Assembly (NCBI GenBank): GCA_902784615.1 | Contig: CACZVN010000012.1 | Location: forward strand, 26,867-90,866 | DNA: 64,000 nucleotides | From: an uncultured Prevotellaceae bacterium | GTDB lineage: Bacteria; Bacteroidota; Bacteroidia; Bacteroidales; Bacteroidaceae | Direction of reading: 5' to 3' | Part shown: positions 60,669 through 64,000 of the stretch, piece after piece | How positions within the stretch are numbered: the stretch's first letter is position 1 | Layout of the letters: each line of letters opens with the position of its first letter | Position numbers and translations under genes: made by a program | The notes under the pieces: model-generated | Told to the model about the DNA's origin: nothing | Seen by the model: the letters and a program-made list of their open reading frames with translations, nothing else | The model's database searches: none

Positions 60669-61199
60669 ATGAACATACTGATTATATCCGGAAGCCCTCG
60701 TAAGGGTGGCAATACAGAATTGTTGGCTGAAGCTTTTGCCAAAGGAGCTTCAGCGCAGCATCATGTAGAGATTGTCTTTGTACGTGATTATAAGGTAAAT
60801 CCGTGTTTGGGATGTAACGCTTGTTTCAAAACGAACGGCATCTGTGCTCAGAAGGATGACATGGCCCTCATCTATGAGAAGATGAACCAGGCAGATATGC
60901 TCGTCATAGCCTCGCCAGTCTATTTCTATGGCATTAGTGCTCAATTGAAGGCTGTCATCGACAGGTTCCACAATCCCATCCGAGACACCTTTCACATAAA
61001 AAAGATGGCATTGTTACTCGTTGGTGCTGCCACACTGCCAGAATTATTTGATGCCATTCTAGCGGAATACAACCTCTGCTTGAAGTTCTTTGATATAGAG
61101 GACGCTGGTAAAGTGCTCGTTAAAGGAGCCAAAGACAAGGGTGACATCAATAATACTAATGCACTGAATGAGGCATACACATTGGGATTATCAATATAA
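60669..61199 (+). CDS. NADPH-dependent FMN reductase (flavodoxin fold)
   Basis: 176 residues: MNILIISGSPRKGGNTELLA (FMN phosphate loop), CLGCNACFKTNGICAQKDDM (CxxCxxC-like Cys cluster) and VIASPVYFYGISAQLKAVIDR. Of the multimeric flavodoxin/Isf type. Starts 26 bp after the hydrolase. Confidence 0.92.
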   Translation: MNILIISGSPRKGGNTELLAEAFAKGASAQHHVEIVFVRDYKVNPCLGCNACFKTNGICAQKDDMALIYEKMNQADMLVIASPVYFYGISAQLKAVIDRFHNPIRDTFHIKKMALLLVGAATLPELFDAILAEYNLCLKFFDIEDAGKVLVKGAKDKGDINNTNALNEAYTLGLSI

Positions 61200-61251
61200 A
61201 ACATTGGTGAACATACCGAAAAGTGGAGCCTGTGCGTTTCCATTCCTAAGC

Positions 61252-61318
61252 CATTCGTCACAGAATTACGCAGAATATCCCCAAAATTTGGTAGAATCCA
61301 AAACTAAATGTATCTTTG
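61252..61318 (+). promoter_or_regulatory. CATTCGTCACAGAAT element and promoter of the CAT-like gene
   Basis: CATTCGTCACAGAAT at 61252-61266, ATCCC 20 bp on, AATTTGG at 61285-61291 and TATCTTTG (-7) at 61311-61318. Closely matches the promoter at 56212. Confidence 0.72.
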
Positions 61319-61367
61319 CGGTCGAAAAGAGGCGGCCTGTTGGTAAGCAGTCTAATTTGATGAGACG

Positions 61368-61985
61368 ATGAAAAAAGAAATAAACCCTCAAGAGAGTAAC
61401 AGGGCAGAAGCATTCAGTATGTGCATGTCGTCGCCTATGCCAATGGTGACGTTGGTGAAAACATTTGATGTCACCCGCTTGGTAAAGGTCAGCAAGAAGA
61501 GTGGCGTAAAGTTTAACATGTTGATGTGCTGGTGCATAGGCAGGGCGGCCAAGGATATTAAGGAGTTCTACCTACTGCCAATAGATGGCAAACTGTTCCA
61601 ATTTGACAGGCTTGCCATCAATGTCATCGTGGAGAACTGTAAGAATGATATCAGCTCGTGTGATATCCCTTATTCGGATGACTTGCAACAGTTCAATAGT
61701 GATTATCAGAAGCTGACTGCTCAGGCTGCCCGCGAATGTAAGAGCTTTTTCCTTGAAGGCCACATAATTATTGGCACATCCACCCTTGTGCAGACAGAGA
61801 TTGACTGCATTGTAAACCAATATAGCGCCAAATTCAATAATCCGTTCTTGGCATGGGCCAGATATCGTAAGGGATGGTTTAAAACCACCCTGCCAGTATC
61901 GCTCCAGTTCCATCATGTCCAGATGGATGGTGGTCAGGCAGCCAAGTTCCTTCAGCGCTTGCAGGATGAAATCAATGCCTTATGA
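61368..61985 (+). CDS. Chloramphenicol acetyltransferase-like (CatA-type) acyltransferase
   Basis: 205 residues. Catalytic motif HHVQMDGGQAAKFLQRLQDE (HHxxxDG) near the C-terminus; CAT-like trimer fold (KFNMLMCWCIGRAAKD, FQFDRLAINVIVEN). Known CAT family members acylate chloramphenicol or other thiol/hydroxyl substrates; resistance cannot be claimed from sequence alone. Own promoter with the CATTCGTCAC element. Confidence 0.83.
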   Translation: MKKEINPQESNRAEAFSMCMSSPMPMVTLVKTFDVTRLVKVSKKSGVKFNMLMCWCIGRAAKDIKEFYLLPIDGKLFQFDRLAINVIVENCKNDISSCDIPYSDDLQQFNSDYQKLTAQAARECKSFFLEGHIIIGTSTLVQTEIDCIVNQYSAKFNNPFLAWARYRKGWFKTTLPVSLQFHHVQMDGGQAAKFLQRLQDEINAL

Positions 61986-62003
61986 TAAAATGTCAAACAT
62001 ATC

Positions 62004-62570
62004 ATGGAGAAGAATACGATGATACATGAAACGAATAGATTGATCCTCCGACCGTGGAAAGAGAGCGATGCGGAGACCTTATATAAATATGCAAGTCATC
62101 CCGATGTGGGGCCAATTGCGGGATGGGCGGTTCATACAAGTGTAGAGAATAGCCGTGAAATAATCCAGAGTGTTCTATCGGCACCGGAAACCTATGCTGT
62201 AGTATTAAAAGAATCCGGTGAGCCTGTTGGCAGCATCGGACTTATGCTCGGCAAAGCAAGCAATATCGGCATTCCTGATACGGAGGGTGAAATAGGCTAC
62301 TGGATAGGGGTTCCATATTGGGGACAAGGACTGATACCTGAGGCGGTCAGAGAAATCATGCGATATGGCTTTGAAGTATTGAATCTTGAAAGAATCTGGT
62401 GCGGTTATTTTGATGGAAATATAAAGTCAAAGCGCGTTCAGGAAAAGTGCGGATTTCAATACCATCATACTGCCTATAATGTATCTTGTGCCATTGAAGG
62501 GGTAATGCGAACAGAACACGTGACCTGCCTTTCCAGGGAAGAATGGCTGGGCATGTGTGTTGGATTTTAA
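62004..62570 (+). CDS. GNAT acetyltransferase (RimJ/RimL-type)
   Basis: 188 residues: [20 protein letters not shown], the acetyl-CoA loop [19 protein letters not shown] and [27 protein letters not shown]. Probably modifies a protein N-terminus or small amine. Follows the CAT-like gene by 18 bp. Confidence 0.92.
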   Translation: MEKNTMIHETNRLILRPWKESDAETLYKYASHPDVGPIAGWAVHTSVENSREIIQSVLSAPETYAVVLKESGEPVGSIGLMLGKASNIGIPDTEGEIGYWIGVPYWGQGLIPEAVREIMRYGFEVLNLERIWCGYFDGNIKSKRVQEKCGFQYHHTAYNVSCAIEGVMRTEHVTCLSREEWLGMCVGF

Positions 62571-62647
62571 TTGGCTGCAATGTATTTCATCCGTCATTCC
62601 TGCCTTTATAGCGTGGTGCTATTATCCAGATTTAAAGAATTATCGTC

Positions 62648-63079
62648 ATGGAAATATCAAATTGGTTTAAGGGTTTTGAGAAAGGTATAGCACGGCTCTC
62701 TCCAGAGGAGCGGTCTGCATTTTTCTCGGAATGCGGGAAAAACTGTGTAAATGGCGACACACTTTCTGTTTACAAGAAACTCTATGAGGATGCCAAAGGG
62801 AACATGGATGTGTTCTTTCAGATGGCTAATGATTTGCCAGGAGTAAAAGGTGAGGTTATTGAGAAAGGTCATGTTTATCGACTTATCTTCTTAAAATGCA
62901 CCTGTGAGTTGTGTAAAAAGGGATATGTCACTACGCCTTTGCTTTGTGAATGTTCACGCCAAAGTGTGATTTATTCGCTGCACAGTTTATGGAAAGACAA
63001 AAACTTCATCGTAACGCTTTGTCATTCCATCTTGGGTGGTGGGACAGATTGTGAAATGAGAATAGAGGTCGATAGATAA
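62648..63079 (+). CDS. Cysteine-rich protein of unknown function
   Basis: 143 residues: MEISNWFKGFEKGIARLSPE, SECGKNCVNGDTL and then the cluster FLKCTCELCKKGYVTTPLLC ECSRQSV. Eight cysteines suggest metal binding. Resembles small uncharacterised proteins of gut bacteria (possibly DUF6144-like), but I cannot assign it. The next gene begins immediately after its stop. Confidence 0.6.
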   Translation: MEISNWFKGFEKGIARLSPEERSAFFSECGKNCVNGDTLSVYKKLYEDAKGNMDVFFQMANDLPGVKGEVIEKGHVYRLIFLKCTCELCKKGYVTTPLLCECSRQSVIYSLHSLWKDKNFIVTLCHSILGGGTDCEMRIEVDR

Positions 63080-63646
63080 GTGAAGCGAATCCCCAACCGA
63101 TGGAGCAGTGAGAGCAGAGCCGAACTTGTTAGAGCTATGCCGAGTCGCGACAGAGGAATACTAACAGTCAATCTCCTGTCAATGTCGCGGATTGTGTTGT
63201 GTCTGCCTTTGCTTTTAGTGGATGTAATGACTTTGCCTTTTTGGGTACTTTACCTGATAGCAGGTACGACTGACATGCTTGACGGTTTTCTGGCAAGGCG
63301 ATGGGGCGTGGAGAGTAAGTTTGGGGCCAAATTGGATAGTTTGGCTGACTTTGTGTTTGTTTTGGCTGTTGGATATAAGTTGTTTCCGTGGCTGAAGCTA
63401 TCTGATGAGCTGTGGATGATGATAGGGCTTATCGCGCTGGTGAAAACAGTTAATGCTATCAGCTCGTATGTGGTAAAACATAAAATAGAATTCCTGCATA
63501 CCAAAGTCAACAAATTGACAGGCTTCTTGCTCTTTATCGGCATGATGATTGTCGGACAGTCATACTTCATCCCTGTTGCATGGGTGATTGCCTGCATCGC
63601 CCTCTTCGCAGCCATTCAGGAAGGACATATTATTCGCAGCAAATAA
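63080..63646 (+). CDS. CDP-alcohol phosphatidyltransferase
   Basis: 188 residues from GTG 63080 (an internal ATG is possible near 63137). The family signature DGFLARRWGVESKFGAKLDS (DGxxAR...G...D...D) is complete, and four to five hydrophobic segments follow. Makes a phospholipid head-group link, probably PgsA- or PssA-like. GTG start directly abuts the previous stop (TAAGTG). Confidence 0.9.
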   Translation: MKRIPNRWSSESRAELVRAMPSRDRGILTVNLLSMSRIVLCLPLLLVDVMTLPFWVLYLIAGTTDMLDGFLARRWGVESKFGAKLDSLADFVFVLAVGYKLFPWLKLSDELWMMIGLIALVKTVNAISSYVVKHKIEFLHTKVNKLTGFLLFIGMMIVGQSYFIPVAWVIACIALFAAIQEGHIIRSK

Positions 63647-63649
63647 TAC

Positions 63650-63680
63650 CATTCGTCACAGAATCGTACCATTCGTCACA
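63650..63680 (+). promoter_or_regulatory. Two 20-bp-spaced CATTCGTCACA repeats upstream of the second outer-membrane protein
   Basis: CATTCGTCACA (63650-63660) and a second CATTCGTCACA (63670-63680) are exact direct repeats 20 bp apart; the first continues as GAAT, the second as AATT. This is the clearest direct-repeat case of the window. Confidence 0.7.
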
Positions 63681-63742
63681 AATTGGAGCTAAATCGCAAC
63701 TATAGCATATCTCTGAGGCAAATTATTCAAAATTGCAGAGTT

Positions 63743-64000
63743 ATGAAAAAGTTAAGTTTGAAAATGATAGCCCTAATGGCTACAATGATGATGAGCCTGA
63801 CAACTCAGGCCAAGACTCAGGACGTAGGTGGACGAGTAATAGATCAGAATGGTGAGCCACTCGGATTTGTAAGTGTGGCACTGCTTTCGGCAGACTCTAC
63901 CTATATCCAGGGTGCTACGAGCGACGAGAATGGTGCGTTTATGATTCAGACAACAGATGCGTGCTGCATCTTGCGACTTTCGTTTATCGGCTATCGTACG
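63743..64000 (+). CDS. Outer-membrane barrel protein, partial (paralogue of 16099-18471)
   Basis: The last 86 codons of the window: MKKLSLKMIALMATMMMSLT signal, TQDVGGRVIDQNGEPLGFVS CarboxypepD_reg domain and GATSDENGAF. Strong similarity to the start of the 790-residue protein at 16099 (KTQDWGGRVIDEKGEPMPFV). Continues beyond the right edge. Confidence 0.85.
   Translation, partial: MKKLSLKMIALMATMMMSLTTQAKTQDVGGRVIDQNGEPLGFVSVALLSADSTYIQGATSDENGAFMIQTTDACCILRLSFIGYRT

Overview
The window looks like chromosomal DNA of a Bacteroidales bacterium, most likely a Prevotella-type (Prevotellaceae) organism. The evidence is: promoters of the form TAnnTTTG; SusC/SusD outer-membrane pairs; a hybrid two-component regulator with an AraC output domain; fused cobalamin enzymes (CbiE-CbiT, CobJ-CobH); BT4734/VirE-type proteins; and short AT-rich dispersed repeats between genes. 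I saw no rRNA, tRNA or CRISPR array.

Layout. 1-8.35 kb (minus strand): a cobalamin operon read from a B12 riboswitch (two BtuB-like TonB receptors flanking a lipoprotein cobaltochelatase CbiK, then CobJ-CobH and CbiE-CbiT, which runs off the left edge). 8.47-14.3 kb (plus): the late cobalamin genes cbiA (frameshifted), cobQ, cbiB, cobU, cobT, cobS. 14.3-21 kb: a membrane-anchored LytTR regulator divergent from a LiaF-like protein and a large outer-membrane protein, then a DUF418 protein, an acetyltransferase and a short-chain dehydrogenase. 21-22.7 kb: a second B12 riboswitch driving a flavodoxin, followed by a deletion scar joining an ABC-2 permease fragment to an AraC fragment. 22.6-27.6 kb (minus): an iron-uptake type operon (porin, imelysin, di-haem DUF1111 protein, small membrane protein), divergent from a hemerythrin-LuxR regulator. 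28.8-34.6 kb: a patchwork of intact genes and gene fragments (methyltransferase, GH43 start, flavin reductase end, FMN reductase), plus a glutathione peroxidase/OhrR-type operon. 34.6-37.2 kb: patatin, ZIP transporter, HU-like protein and an internally deleted pepD. 37.2-51.5 kb: a complete fructan utilisation locus (fructokinase, MFS transporter, GH32, hybrid regulator, SusC, SusD, DUF4960 surface protein, GH32). 51.7-54.1 kb: a VirE/BT4734-type gene bounded by ~85-bp inverted repeats. 54.1-54.6 kb: a second copy of the HU-pepD module with a larger deletion. 55-64 kb: an ECF sigma/membrane protein pair, a run of small redox and detoxification genes, and a partial outer-membrane protein paralogous to the one at 16 kb.

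How it fits together. Vitamin B12 status is sensed by two riboswitches that control uptake, cobalt insertion and early corrin genes on one side and a flavodoxin on the other. The fructan locus carries its own sensor and a shared ~32-bp inverted-repeat operator at three places. A third control layer is suggested by a repeated element, CATTCGTCACAGAAT, about 20-bp periodic, placed just upstream of the -33 region of scattered promoters, including the divergent region of the LytTR regulator itself. The window also shows two kinds of genome remodelling: repeats, some long perfect palindromes, sitting in frame inside genes; and many deletion junctions that join partial genes.
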